Shown here: one piece after another, positions 56,668 to 64,000 of the stretch
Layout of the letters: every line of letters begins with the position of its first letter
How positions within the stretch are numbered: position 1 is the stretch's first letter
NCBI GenBank assembly: GCA_002711845.1
Contig: PASF01000011.1
Location: forward strand, 310,001-374,000
Origin: Gammaproteobacteria bacterium
GTDB lineage: Bacteria; Pseudomonadota; Gammaproteobacteria; Pseudomonadales; Pseudohongiellaceae
Direction: 5' to 3'
DNA: 64,000 nucleotides
Position numbers and translations under genes: made by a program
Notes under the pieces: model-generated
Databases searched by the model: none
Told to the model about the DNA's origin: nothing
Seen by the model: the letters and a program-made list of their open reading frames with translations, nothing else

Positions 56668-57237
56668 TTACTGCACTATGTCGGCGTAGACATCGACTTC
56701 TACCACGACTTCATTGGGGATGGCTGAGGTATTGGCAAAGTAGCCCTGCCCCACGCCGTAATCCAGACGCTGCACAGTCACCTCACTGGTCAGGTTAAAA
56801 CGTGTGCCGTCGATGCTGAGTTCAAACGGAAAATCGACCGGATGTGTCTGATCACGGATAGTCAGCATGCCTTTGGCGGTAAACGAATTGACTGACGTCA
56901 GCTCGCATTGATCGGCCGTAAAGGTTGCATTCGGGAACTGGTCGACATCAAACAGCTCGATGTCAAACATGTAACTCTCGGTCTCTTCGTCACCCACATC
57001 CAGATCAATAATCGGAATGAGCACGTCAATCCTGCAATCGCTCGGGCTCAGCGGATCAATTTCAAACGTCGCCTGTACATTCTTGAACTCCCCCTGATAC
57101 GGGGTGTCCGAGTACGAATATTTGAAGATCACTGTCGAGTCGTCGGGATCAATCTCCCAGGTGGCGGCCTGTGCTGCCACCGTGGCGCCCAACAGCAGCG
57201 GCGCAAGCGCCGCCTTGGAAAATATATGTCGAATCAT
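56668..57237 (-). CDS. Periplasmic YceI family protein
   Basis: Soluble YceI protein of 189 residues with a standard signal peptide (ending TVAAQA). ATWEIDPDDSTVIFKYSYSD, YQGEFKNVQATFEID, FDVDQFPNATFTADQ and LTIRDQTHPVDFPFEL define the fold. It is more diverged from the canonical family than its lipoprotein neighbour: the FGH-like segment after the first strand is YSDTPYQG. Thirty-odd bases separate it from the dehydrogenase gene before it, and 26 from the lipoprotein gene after it. Confidence 0.88.
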   Translation of the reverse strand: MIRHIFSKAALAPLLLGATVAAQAATWEIDPDDSTVIFKYSYSDTPYQGEFKNVQATFEIDPLSPSDCRIDVLIPIIDLDVGDEETESYMFDIELFDVDQFPNATFTADQCELTSVNSFTAKGMLTIRDQTHPVDFPFELSIDGTRFNLTSEVTVQRLDYGVGQGYFANTSAIPNEVVVEVDVYADIVQ

Positions 57238-57269
57238 TACTACTACTCCTTGGAATCAATTACTGCAGG

Positions 57270-59195
57270 TCACGGCAGTGTATAAATCACCAGCTCAGAC
57301 GGATTACCGCGCTGGCTGACGACCATGCCGATATACTGTTTGCCGTCATGTTCATAGGTGAACGGCTGACCGGTCTGTGTGCCGGGCATTTCAATTTCGG
57401 CAACAATCTCGCCAGTCTGCTTGTCATGCGCACGCAGTGTCGGACCACCGCCAGTGCCTTCACCCGAGAACAGCAGGGTTTTGGTCAGCAGCAGACCGGA
57501 ACGTGTTTCAACGCCGGTACGGGGGATATCCACGCCTTCGAGCGCAGGGTTGTTGGCAATCGCCGGGGGCGTATCCGCATTCGCTATCATCCACTCGTGC
57601 TCACCTTCGACCATATCGATAGCCGTGATGCGACCATACGGTGGCTTGGCGATCGGCAGACCCATGGCCCGCGGCACTCGCACGCCCAGCGCCATGCTGA
57701 AGTCGATGTCGGAGTTCTGGTCCTTGTCCACCGACAAAACAGTGGCCACGGTCCTTGACGGTACGTACAACATGCCGGTTTCCGGATCCATGGCCGCCCC
57801 TTCCCAGTTGGCGCCACCGGTCGCAGACGGCAGGCTCAGTGTGCCTTGCGTGCCATCAGGTGCGTCTTTCATCGACGGCGGGGAATACAGGTTGGTGCCC
57901 AGGCGGAAGGGCTTGATGGCTTCCAGTGCAGCCGCATAGATCTCCGGGGTGAAATCCACCAGATCATCTTCGGTGATACCCTGTCGGTCAAAGCCGGCCG
58001 GCTTGGTCGGGAACGGCTGAGTCGCTGCATACCACTCGCCCGGCACATCACCGGCAGGTACTGGCAGGTCTTCGATCGGCCAGATGGGTTCGCCGGTGGC
58101 ACGGTCGTAGGTGTAAACAAATGACTGCTTGGTCACCTGCATGACGATTTCGCGGCCATTAGGCAGATCTGCAAGAATCGGCGCAGCGGGGTTATCCCAG
58201 TCCCAGATGTCGTGGCGGATCATCTGCTGGTGCCAGCGTCGCTCACCGGTTTCGACATCCACAGCCACCAGGCTGCTGGAGAACAGGTTGTCGCCGGGAC
58301 GGTCACCGCCATAGCGGTCACCCGTAGCCGCTTCAACCGGCAGGTAAACCAGTCCCAGATCCGGGTCGCCGGACATCGGCGCCCAGACACCGGTGTTACC
58401 GGTATAGTCAGCACTGTTATTCAGCCAGGTGTCATAACCAAATTCACCCGGACGCGGAATGGTGTGGAACGTCCACAGATGCTCGCCAGTGCTGGCACTG
58501 TAAGCGCGCACATCACCTTTCACGTTGGCCATTGACGGCGGACGCATGGAAACGGCCATCGCCGGGCCCACGACAATAACGTCATTCATGACAAAGGGCG
58601 GCATGGAGGAACCGATATCGATATCATCGCGGTTCTGCGCCAAACGCAGGCCTTCCTGCATGTCGATCACGCCATTATTGCCAAACTCGGGATCCGGCAG
58701 GCCAGTATCAGCGTCCAGGGATACCAGGAAGAAGCCGGGGGTGATGGTCATAATGCGGCGCTTGTCGCCATCACTCCAGAACGCCACACCACGGCCAGAG
58801 CCTTTGCGCGGCGCGGCATCGAAGCGCTCGCCTTCCTGAGCGCGCCACTGCCAGAGCAACTGGCCGGTCACGGCATCCAGCGCCACGATATCGCGCTGCG
58901 CGCCAATAGTGGTGTACAGCACGCCATCAACTTCCAGCGGCGTAAAAGTCGCATTGAACTCGGGCTGTGAACCGAACAGACCGGTCGGCAGGCGCCAGGC
59001 TATCTCCAGAGAGTTGACGTTGTCTGCATTGATCTGATCCAGCGGCGAGTAACGCTGGGCGGCCATATTGCCGTTGTAGTCAGGCCAGTCACCAGCGGAC
59101 ACATCGGTGCCAGACTGGCTCCAGGCCGCAGTCGAACAGACAAGCGAACTGACGCCTAACGCCAGCGCCGATAACACGCGTTTAGATCTTATCAT
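57270..59195 (-). CDS. PQQ-dependent dehydrogenase (quinoprotein)
   Basis: Periplasmic quinoprotein dehydrogenase of 641 residues with a signal peptide (ending CSTAAWSQ). Repeated beta-propeller tryptophan motifs (ALDAVTGQLLWQW, VDVETGERRWHQ, YDRATGEPIWPIEDLPVP) and DWPDYNGNMAAQRYSP mark the glucose/alcohol dehydrogenase-like PQQ family; IRHDIWDWDNPAAP carries the catalytic-region Asp. No cytochrome c domain (CxxCH) and no membrane anchor are present, so electrons must leave through a separate carrier. The sugar or alcohol substrate is not predictable. Two YceI genes follow in the same orientation. Confidence 0.9.
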   Translation of the reverse strand: MIRSKRVLSALALGVSSLVCSTAAWSQSGTDVSAGDWPDYNGNMAAQRYSPLDQINADNVNSLEIAWRLPTGLFGSQPEFNATFTPLEVDGVLYTTIGAQRDIVALDAVTGQLLWQWRAQEGERFDAAPRKGSGRGVAFWSDGDKRRIMTITPGFFLVSLDADTGLPDPEFGNNGVIDMQEGLRLAQNRDDIDIGSSMPPFVMNDVIVVGPAMAVSMRPPSMANVKGDVRAYSASTGEHLWTFHTIPRPGEFGYDTWLNNSADYTGNTGVWAPMSGDPDLGLVYLPVEAATGDRYGGDRPGDNLFSSSLVAVDVETGERRWHQQMIRHDIWDWDNPAAPILADLPNGREIVMQVTKQSFVYTYDRATGEPIWPIEDLPVPAGDVPGEWYAATQPFPTKPAGFDRQGITEDDLVDFTPEIYAAALEAIKPFRLGTNLYSPPSMKDAPDGTQGTLSLPSATGGANWEGAAMDPETGMLYVPSRTVATVLSVDKDQNSDIDFSMALGVRVPRAMGLPIAKPPYGRITAIDMVEGEHEWMIANADTPPAIANNPALEGVDIPRTGVETRSGLLLTKTLLFSGEGTGGGPTLRAHDKQTGEIVAEIEMPGTQTGQPFTYEHDGKQYIGMVVSQRGNPSELVIYTLP

Positions 59196-59422
59196 TCCTA
59201 ACTCCCTGAATTCAGGCTGTTTTATTTTTTCGAATCATTCGGCCACCCTTGTTTTACGGCTGTTACAACAACAGCAAGCGCACGACCAGGGTGTGATATG
59301 GCCAAATCTGGGTACACGCAAGAATAAGTCATCCATGGATGCTAAGCAAGCCGCAGACCCCGGCAAACAGGCGTGTTACAAGCTGCTGAAACGGTTCATC
59401 CGGCCAAATCGGCGCTGTATCG

Positions 59423-60196
59423 TCATGGAACGAAGATTTCACGGTGATACCACGGTGTCGAGGTAATGCCGAGAAGAACTTCCGTGCCATCGAACAGACG
59501 AGAGAACAGCGGGCCGGCCGCCATGAAACTGAACATCCCGATACGACTGCCTGCTTCCCCGGGCACCCCCAAGGCATCATTGGCCTGATCTATTCTGTAG
59601 GTTCGCGTGTAGTCGGTATGCTTGCCAGAGCGGATGACGATCGAGGACTGTCGCCGCGTGGGTACCGCCTGCTGATAATGCAGGATCACGCTGATTCTGT
59701 CGCCGCTCTCGGCCACCATCACCCAGTGCTCCTGCACGCGGGCGCGATCGTCAGACTGTCCGCTCAAAAACCGCTCAGCCATTGCGACCTCAGCGCTCTG
59801 GTAGACATCGTAAGCGCCCCCGCCTTCCGGAGAGATACCGTTGATGATGAGGATACCCGGGGCACCACCGGCATCGCGCGCCTGGACTGACATGACCATG
59901 TAGCGGCTGCTGCCGGTGCCGACCGGCTGACCTTGTGGGTCAAGAATAACCTGGCGGTTCATGAAGGTGACGGTCAGGTTGACCTGATCCGGCGCCTCCG
60001 CAACTGCGGCAACAGTCCAGTTGTCGGGAAGCAAGGCACGGACAGCCTCACCCGCGACCCGGAAACTGAACGACGTGCGGGTTTCAGCGCTCCATTCCTG
60101 ATAATCCTGGGCACTGGCCGGGACCGGACTGGCGAGAACTGCCCATACAGAGACAAGCACGAGGACCAAAGCGGAAAAGAATCCTGAGAATTTCAT
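59423..60196 (-). CDS. Exported protein of unknown function
   Basis: I do not recognise this 257-residue protein. A clear signal peptide (LVLVLVSVWAVLASPVPASAQ) is followed by a soluble domain with FRVAGEAVRALLPDNW, VTFMNRQVILDPQGQPVGTG, NGISPEGGGAYDVYQSAEV and a closing GTEVLLGITSTPWYHREIFVP. No catalytic or metal motif stands out. LLPDNW and the acetoacetate-decarboxylase-like spacing hint at that fold, but this is weak. ATG 60196 has AGAGG at a good distance; an in-frame start at 60238 is less likely. It sits alone between the PQQ operon and the ADP-ribosylglycohydrolase homologue. Confidence 0.65.
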   Translation of the reverse strand: MKFSGFFSALVLVLVSVWAVLASPVPASAQDYQEWSAETRTSFSFRVAGEAVRALLPDNWTVAAVAEAPDQVNLTVTFMNRQVILDPQGQPVGTGSSRYMVMSVQARDAGGAPGILIINGISPEGGGAYDVYQSAEVAMAERFLSGQSDDRARVQEHWVMVAESGDRISVILHYQQAVPTRRQSSIVIRSGKHTDYTRTYRIDQANDALGVPGEAGSRIGMFSFMAAGPLFSRLFDGTEVLLGITSTPWYHREIFVP

Positions 60197-60253
60197 TGAT
60201 AGAACCTCTGTATTTGACCTTCGCGCGCTCGTTGCCACGAATAATGCTGTGAA

Positions 60254-61486
60254 TTATAGCCGGAGATGCCCCATACCGGATGCCGCTATTTTTGCGAACT
60301 GCTGAATTTCCTGCGTCAGTTCGTGGTGATCGGTCAGCCCGGTTTTCCACCTCTCCGGCACCTCATTACTGCCCGCTCCCAACAGTAACCCCAGCACCAG
60401 GCCGCGGTGCACGCTATCGCCGCCGATCTCGGCGTTGGCTCTGAGCGTGGCGATGAGGTCGCAGTTATGCTGACAGCCGAGCGCTGCCATCAGCGGCAAT
60501 CCCTGCTCGACATAACACGCGGTGGCGAAGTGATCGATGCTTTTATCGGCCGCGTTTCCCTCCAGAAATCGCATGTGCAGACGCCAGGTTTCATCGTCCG
60601 GAATGTTGCCCGGGCCGTCGTGGTCGCGGTAAACCTTGAACAGTTCCTGGCCGGAGACTGCCGGGGCCGGCAGCCGGGATAACATGTTTCTGAAAGTGCC
60701 CTGCGGGTTTTCGCCATTCACAATATTTAACAGGACCGGCACCAGCTCGCTGAGGCCGCTACTCAACAGCTCCGAGCGATGCGTCAGTTGCTGGTGGCCC
60801 AATGCCATGCCAGTGGCGACAAAGCGGTTATCGGCATTGAGCAGCGACAGTGCCAGTGGCCTAATCAGCCCGCCCAGGCTGTCAATCGACCAGACCCGAC
60901 GCTGGTGTTCGGCACAGTTTTCCGGGGCAATGCCCTGACTGTAATGTTCAAACCAGCGGCGCAGATAAATTTCCGTGTAAGGATCGGGGTTGCCGCGCGG
61001 CTGGGTCATGTAGGCGATAAAATCTTCCAGAAAGCCGTCCTGGCTGTAACCCTCGCGCTGGATGATCGAACGCATCAGCACCCGCAACAGCCCTGCCCCC
61101 AGGGTCGATGCGCCCGCCTCAAGGCCGTGGTGATAGTGCAGTCGCTCATCAAGGGCGGCACTGGCGTTGCCGTGTTCGCCCTCCTGGTCGTTGAGGCTGA
61201 ATTCAAAGTCACTGTAGCTGGTGCGGTAAAAGCGGGCGTGTTGGTGAAGTATGTCGTAGCCACGCCCGCAGGCCTTGGCCTTTTCCACGTCCGGTTGATA
61301 GCTCATACCCAGCATGAAGGCATCCGGGTGCGGGTGCGGCGCCGCAAAATAACGGTACACGCCATCGGGAAACTGTTCGCGAATATGCTCGGTTGAATAG
61401 AACCAGTGCACCGGCATGGCAAGTGCATCGCCGATAAAAGCGCCCCACAGGGCATTCTCAATGCGCCGGGCAATCGGGTCATTCAT
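60254..61486 (-). CDS. ADP-ribosylglycohydrolase family protein, J1-crystallin-like
   Basis: DraG-fold protein of 410 residues. GAFIGDALAMPVHWFYS at the N-terminus is the family opening, but the C-terminal metal motif, GGDTDT in true ADP-ribosylglycohydrolases, reads GGDSVHRGLVLGLLLGA. That variant is typical of the J1-crystallin-related branch, whose activity is not established. ATG 61486 has AAGGAG seven bases upstream, which favours it over the in-frame start seven codons earlier. It is divergent from the glutathione-transferase gene. Confidence 0.85.
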   Translation of the reverse strand: MNDPIARRIENALWGAFIGDALAMPVHWFYSTEHIREQFPDGVYRYFAAPHPHPDAFMLGMSYQPDVEKAKACGRGYDILHQHARFYRTSYSDFEFSLNDQEGEHGNASAALDERLHYHHGLEAGASTLGAGLLRVLMRSIIQREGYSQDGFLEDFIAYMTQPRGNPDPYTEIYLRRWFEHYSQGIAPENCAEHQRRVWSIDSLGGLIRPLALSLLNADNRFVATGMALGHQQLTHRSELLSSGLSELVPVLLNIVNGENPQGTFRNMLSRLPAPAVSGQELFKVYRDHDGPGNIPDDETWRLHMRFLEGNAADKSIDHFATACYVEQGLPLMAALGCQHNCDLIATLRANAEIGGDSVHRGLVLGLLLGAGSNEVPERWKTGLTDHHELTQEIQQFAKIAASGMGHLRL

Positions 61487-61674
61487 GGGCCTGCTCCTTA
61501 CCGGCACGTGCTCCAGGACGAGTGCGGGTTCAGTCTCAGAATTTGATTGTCCACTACAACAACTTTAGACTACAGACATGAACAGCCCATGCCAATATTG
61601 CGTGTCGGCTGACTTCAGGGTTTGCCCGGACTGGCTGGCTGTTCTACAGACAATTCACTCAGGTGGAGGACTGG

Positions 61675-62388
61675 ATGATCAACCTGTATAGCTGGAGTAC
61701 ACCCAATGGCCAGAAAGCCTCAATCATGCTGGAAGAGCTGCAGCTGGATTATTGTGTGTCCGCCGTCAATATCGGCAAAGGCGAACAACACGACCCGGCA
61801 TTTCGGCGCATCAGCCCGAATGGCAAGATCCCGGCCATAACCGACGCCGGGCTGAAAGACGCGACCGGTGCGCCCGTCAGGATTTTCGAATCCGGCAATA
61901 TCCTGATCTACCTGGCAGAAAAGTCAGGCCAGTTGTTGCCAGCGCAATGGCAGGACAGGACAGAGGTGCTGGCATGGGTGTTTTTTCAGGTTGGCCATCT
62001 GGGCCCCATGGTGGGCCAATGGCACTGGTTTGACGACGCCGCACCCGCTAAGAGCGAACTGGCGATCACTCGCTACAAGGAAGAAACCCTGCATCTGCTG
62101 GAAGTTCTGAACGGCCGCCTGGGCGTTGCCCCCTATCTCGGTGGCACGGATTACAGCATCGCCGACATCGCCAATTACGCATGGGCAAAATCGGCGGTAG
62201 ATCAAATGCAGGATGAGGAGCCCGATGCCACTGCTGCGCTGGAATCGCTGCGCGACTGGCTGCAGCGAGTGGGCGCGCGTCCCGCCGTGCAACGCGGCAT
62301 GAAGGTTCCTTCCGAGGCGCAGAAGGAAGCGTCAGCGACGGCTGCGACCATTGAGGGCCCGGCAGCCGGCGGCACGGCTCTTCCCTGA
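61675..62388 (+). CDS. Nu-class glutathione transferase (YfcG/YghU-like)
   Basis: Glutathione-dependent disulfide-bond oxidoreductase of 237 residues. The N-terminal thioredoxin-like domain has LYSWSTPNGQKASIMLEEL, where TPNGQK replaces the CxxC active site in the Nu class, plus SPNGKIPAI and FESGNILIYLAE. The all-helical C-terminal domain ends in an Ala/Glu-rich tail. Nu-class members bind two GSH and reduce disulfides or organic peroxides. ATG 61675 follows GGTGGAGG. It heads a three-gene thiol/sulfur-linked set with the MBL-rhodanese protein and a YihY homologue. Confidence 0.9.
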   Translation: MINLYSWSTPNGQKASIMLEELQLDYCVSAVNIGKGEQHDPAFRRISPNGKIPAITDAGLKDATGAPVRIFESGNILIYLAEKSGQLLPAQWQDRTEVLAWVFFQVGHLGPMVGQWHWFDDAAPAKSELAITRYKEETLHLLEVLNGRLGVAPYLGGTDYSIADIANYAWAKSAVDQMQDEEPDATAALESLRDWLQRVGARPAVQRGMKVPSEAQKEASATAATIEGPAAGGTALP

Positions 62389-62403
62389 ACAGGAGCGAAC
62401 GAT

Positions 62404-63759
62404 ATGCGACTCGAAAAAATCAAAACCCCTGGCCTTGCACACCTTTCTTATTTTCTAAGCGCTGACGGCGAGGCCGCTGTCATTGATCCACGTCGAGACA
62501 TTGAGGTCTACCTGGAACTTGCCCGCGCAGAAGGCGCCATCATCAAGCATGTCTTTGAGACCCATAGGAATGAAGACCTGATATCCGGCGCACCGCTTGT
62601 TAAACAGGCCACCGGCGCAGAAGTCTGGCATGGACCACACGCCGACCAGCCGATACGTTATGCGCAGGAGACGCATGAGGGTGCGGTTTTCGAGATGGGG
62701 GGCCTGATGCTGACAGTTCTTGAGACCCCTGGCCACACCGATGACAGTCTGTCATATGTCCTTTATGACAAGCGTTTCAACGACGGTCCAGTGGGCGTTT
62801 TCACAGGTGATGCCCTGTTCATTGGCGACGTGGGACGAACAGACTTTTACCCAGAGAGAAAAAGCGAGGTTGCCGGCCTGCTCTACGACAGTCTTCAGAA
62901 ATTGATGGCGCTTGGCGACCAATGCCTTATTTTTCCTGCCCACGGTGCCGGATCGGTTTGCGGCTCCGGTATGGCTGACCGGGAATTTTCGTCAATCGGC
63001 CACGAGCGACAGAACAACCCGCGTTTACAGATAGCGGACAGGGACGCATTCATCGAGGCCAAGCTGAATGAACATCATTATATCCCCCCTTATTTTGAGC
63101 GCATGGAGCAGTGTAATGTGATCGGCGCCGAGGCAGCGCCGCCTGCGCCATTGCCCTGCTCCCCTGCGCTGTTGCTCAATCCAGGCGAGCATGTTTGTCT
63201 GGATGTGCGGGGCATATTCGACTATGCGGGTGGTCATCGACCAGACGCCCTTTGTATACCCGACGACATGATTGCCGCCTTTGCTGGCTGGCTGCTACCG
63301 GCAGACAGGCCGATTTTGTTAATAGCCAGAGACGAGCGTCAGGCCCTGAACGCGGCGACCACCCTTCAACGCATAGGCTTTGACCATATCGTCGGTTATT
63401 TCAGTGGCGTCATGCCGCTGGCTGTCAATAACGGCCCGCTTGCAACGCTGGATTTCATCCACACCCAAACAGTCCGTGCTCGGCTCGACAGCCCCCCGCA
63501 CGGCTGGACCTTGCTCGATGTAAGAGCAATAGACGAATATGAAAGCGGACATATCAAGGGCGCCCGCCATGCCTACGTGGGAGAATTACATGATGCGATA
63601 CAAGACATTGACCCCGACCACCCTCTCACTGTCATGTGTGGCAGTGGCGCCCGTGCCACCATTGCTGCGTCAGTACTCCAGCGTCAGGGCTTTGCCGACG
63701 TCGATGTCTTCATCGGGTCGATGAAGGCCTGGCATTCTGCGTCACTCCCGACCCTGTAA
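62404..63759 (+). CDS. MBL-fold persulfide-dioxygenase-like protein with rhodanese domains
   Basis: Protein of 451 residues. The N-terminal metallo-beta-lactamase domain (to about 240) has ETHRNEDLISG instead of THxHxDH, but keeps the first His, PGHTDDS, GDALFIGDVGR and PAHGAGSVCG. These include the mononuclear iron ligands of ETHE1-type persulfide dioxygenases. Two rhodanese-like domains follow: the first (about 255-350) lacks an active-site Cys (LLIARDE), the second has CGSGAR, a complete active loop. The layout matches CstB-like proteins that oxidise persulfides and transfer sulfane sulfur. It begins 15 bases after the glutathione transferase. Confidence 0.85.
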   Translation: MRLEKIKTPGLAHLSYFLSADGEAAVIDPRRDIEVYLELARAEGAIIKHVFETHRNEDLISGAPLVKQATGAEVWHGPHADQPIRYAQETHEGAVFEMGGLMLTVLETPGHTDDSLSYVLYDKRFNDGPVGVFTGDALFIGDVGRTDFYPERKSEVAGLLYDSLQKLMALGDQCLIFPAHGAGSVCGSGMADREFSSIGHERQNNPRLQIADRDAFIEAKLNEHHYIPPYFERMEQCNVIGAEAAPPAPLPCSPALLLNPGEHVCLDVRGIFDYAGGHRPDALCIPDDMIAAFAGWLLPADRPILLIARDERQALNAATTLQRIGFDHIVGYFSGVMPLAVNNGPLATLDFIHTQTVRARLDSPPHGWTLLDVRAIDEYESGHIKGARHAYVGELHDAIQDIDPDHPLTVMCGSGARATIAASVLQRQGFADVDVFIGSMKAWHSASLPTL

Positions 63760-63792
63760 GCCAGGTCTGGACATTAACCTTGAGAGGGCAGC

Positions 63793-64000
63793 ATGAATAA
63801 ACTGCGCTACGGGTGGCACATCGTTCGTGACGCCGGCGTACTCTGGCTTGAGTGCAATGCATTCAGCTATGCCGGCGCACTGGCGTTCTATACGCTTTTT
63901 TCGCTTGCTCCCACCATCATTATTGCGGTGACGGTGGCCAGTTTTTTCCTCGGTGAGGCCACCGCGCAGAGTCAGGTTGTGCAGGAGTTTCAATCGTTCA
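63793..64000 (+). CDS. YihY/virulence factor BrkB family membrane protein (partial)
   Basis: Only the first 69 codons are in the window. VLWLECNAFSYAGALAFYTL and FSLAPTIIIAVTVASFFLG are the characteristic start of YihY/BrkB inner-membrane proteins. The family was once called ribonuclease BN, a mis-assignment; its function is not settled. GAGAGGG precedes the ATG. The 3' end lies beyond the window. Confidence 0.85.
   Translation, partial: MNKLRYGWHIVRDAGVLWLECNAFSYAGALAFYTLFSLAPTIIIAVTVASFFLGEATAQSQVVQEFQSF

Overview
The window looks like a stretch of chromosome from a free-living, probably marine, gammaproteobacterium. Support for this: a mrcB-type PBP1B, gammaproteobacterial-style c-di-GMP and two-component proteins, two large TonB-dependent receptors, a PQQ dehydrogenase, many exported hydrolases, and a urtABCDE-ureDABCEFG block of the kind common in marine gammaproteobacteria. 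Genus-level placement (for example the OMG/Pseudohongiella neighbourhood) is a guess. I saw no tRNA, rRNA, insertion sequence, phage gene or CRISPR array.

Layout. 1-18.7 kb is housekeeping and signalling: PBP1B; a Cache-PAS hybrid kinase; a DUF3820 protein; a REC-PAS-GGDEF-EAL protein coupled to an HDOD-histidine kinase; a MinD/FlhG-like ATPase with an 18-bp minisatellite; a GNAT enzyme; a CSS-EAL phosphodiesterase, proline iminopeptidase and diguanylate cyclase in one run; a flavoprotein; a bactofilin with a partner gene. 18.7-24.5 kb is a group of mostly exported metabolic enzymes: Tat aminotransferase-fold protein, YtcJ-like amidohydrolase, secreted FAH-fold protein, YbaK deacylase, class C serine hydrolase. 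25.0-28.1 kb is a TonB-dependent receptor with a good promoter and terminator.

28.4-55.4 kb is the centre of interest and reads as one nitrogen-scavenging region. A NCS1-permease-like hybrid sensor kinase and a LuxR-type response regulator (+ strand) face a long minus-strand block. In transcription order that block is: a TonB-dependent receptor; four tandem ureohydrolase (arginase/agmatinase) family genes, all with signal peptides; a parvulin-type foldase; a HupE/UreJ-type metal permease; the urea ABC transporter urtABCDE; urease ureD-A-B-C-E-F-G; and a small membrane protein. The four ureohydrolases alternate: catalytically complete (B), metal-ligand-degenerate (A), B, A. Each B-A pair is joined by a 4-bp ATGA stop/start overlap. 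My reading, which is inference, is a periplasmic hetero-oligomeric guanidino-compound hydrolase in which A is a pseudoenzyme subunit. Its urea would be imported by Urt and split by urease; the receptor would bring the substrate across the outer membrane and HupE would move metal (nickel is plausible).

56.0-64.0 kb holds a PQQ dehydrogenase followed by two YceI proteins, an exported protein of unknown function, a J1-crystallin-like ADP-ribosylglycohydrolase homologue, a Nu-class glutathione transferase, a persulfide-dioxygenase-like MBL-rhodanese protein, and the start of a YihY/BrkB membrane protein cut by the window edge.

Starts were moved from the longest reading frame where a Shine-Dalgarno sequence or stop/start overlap argued for it; each case is noted.
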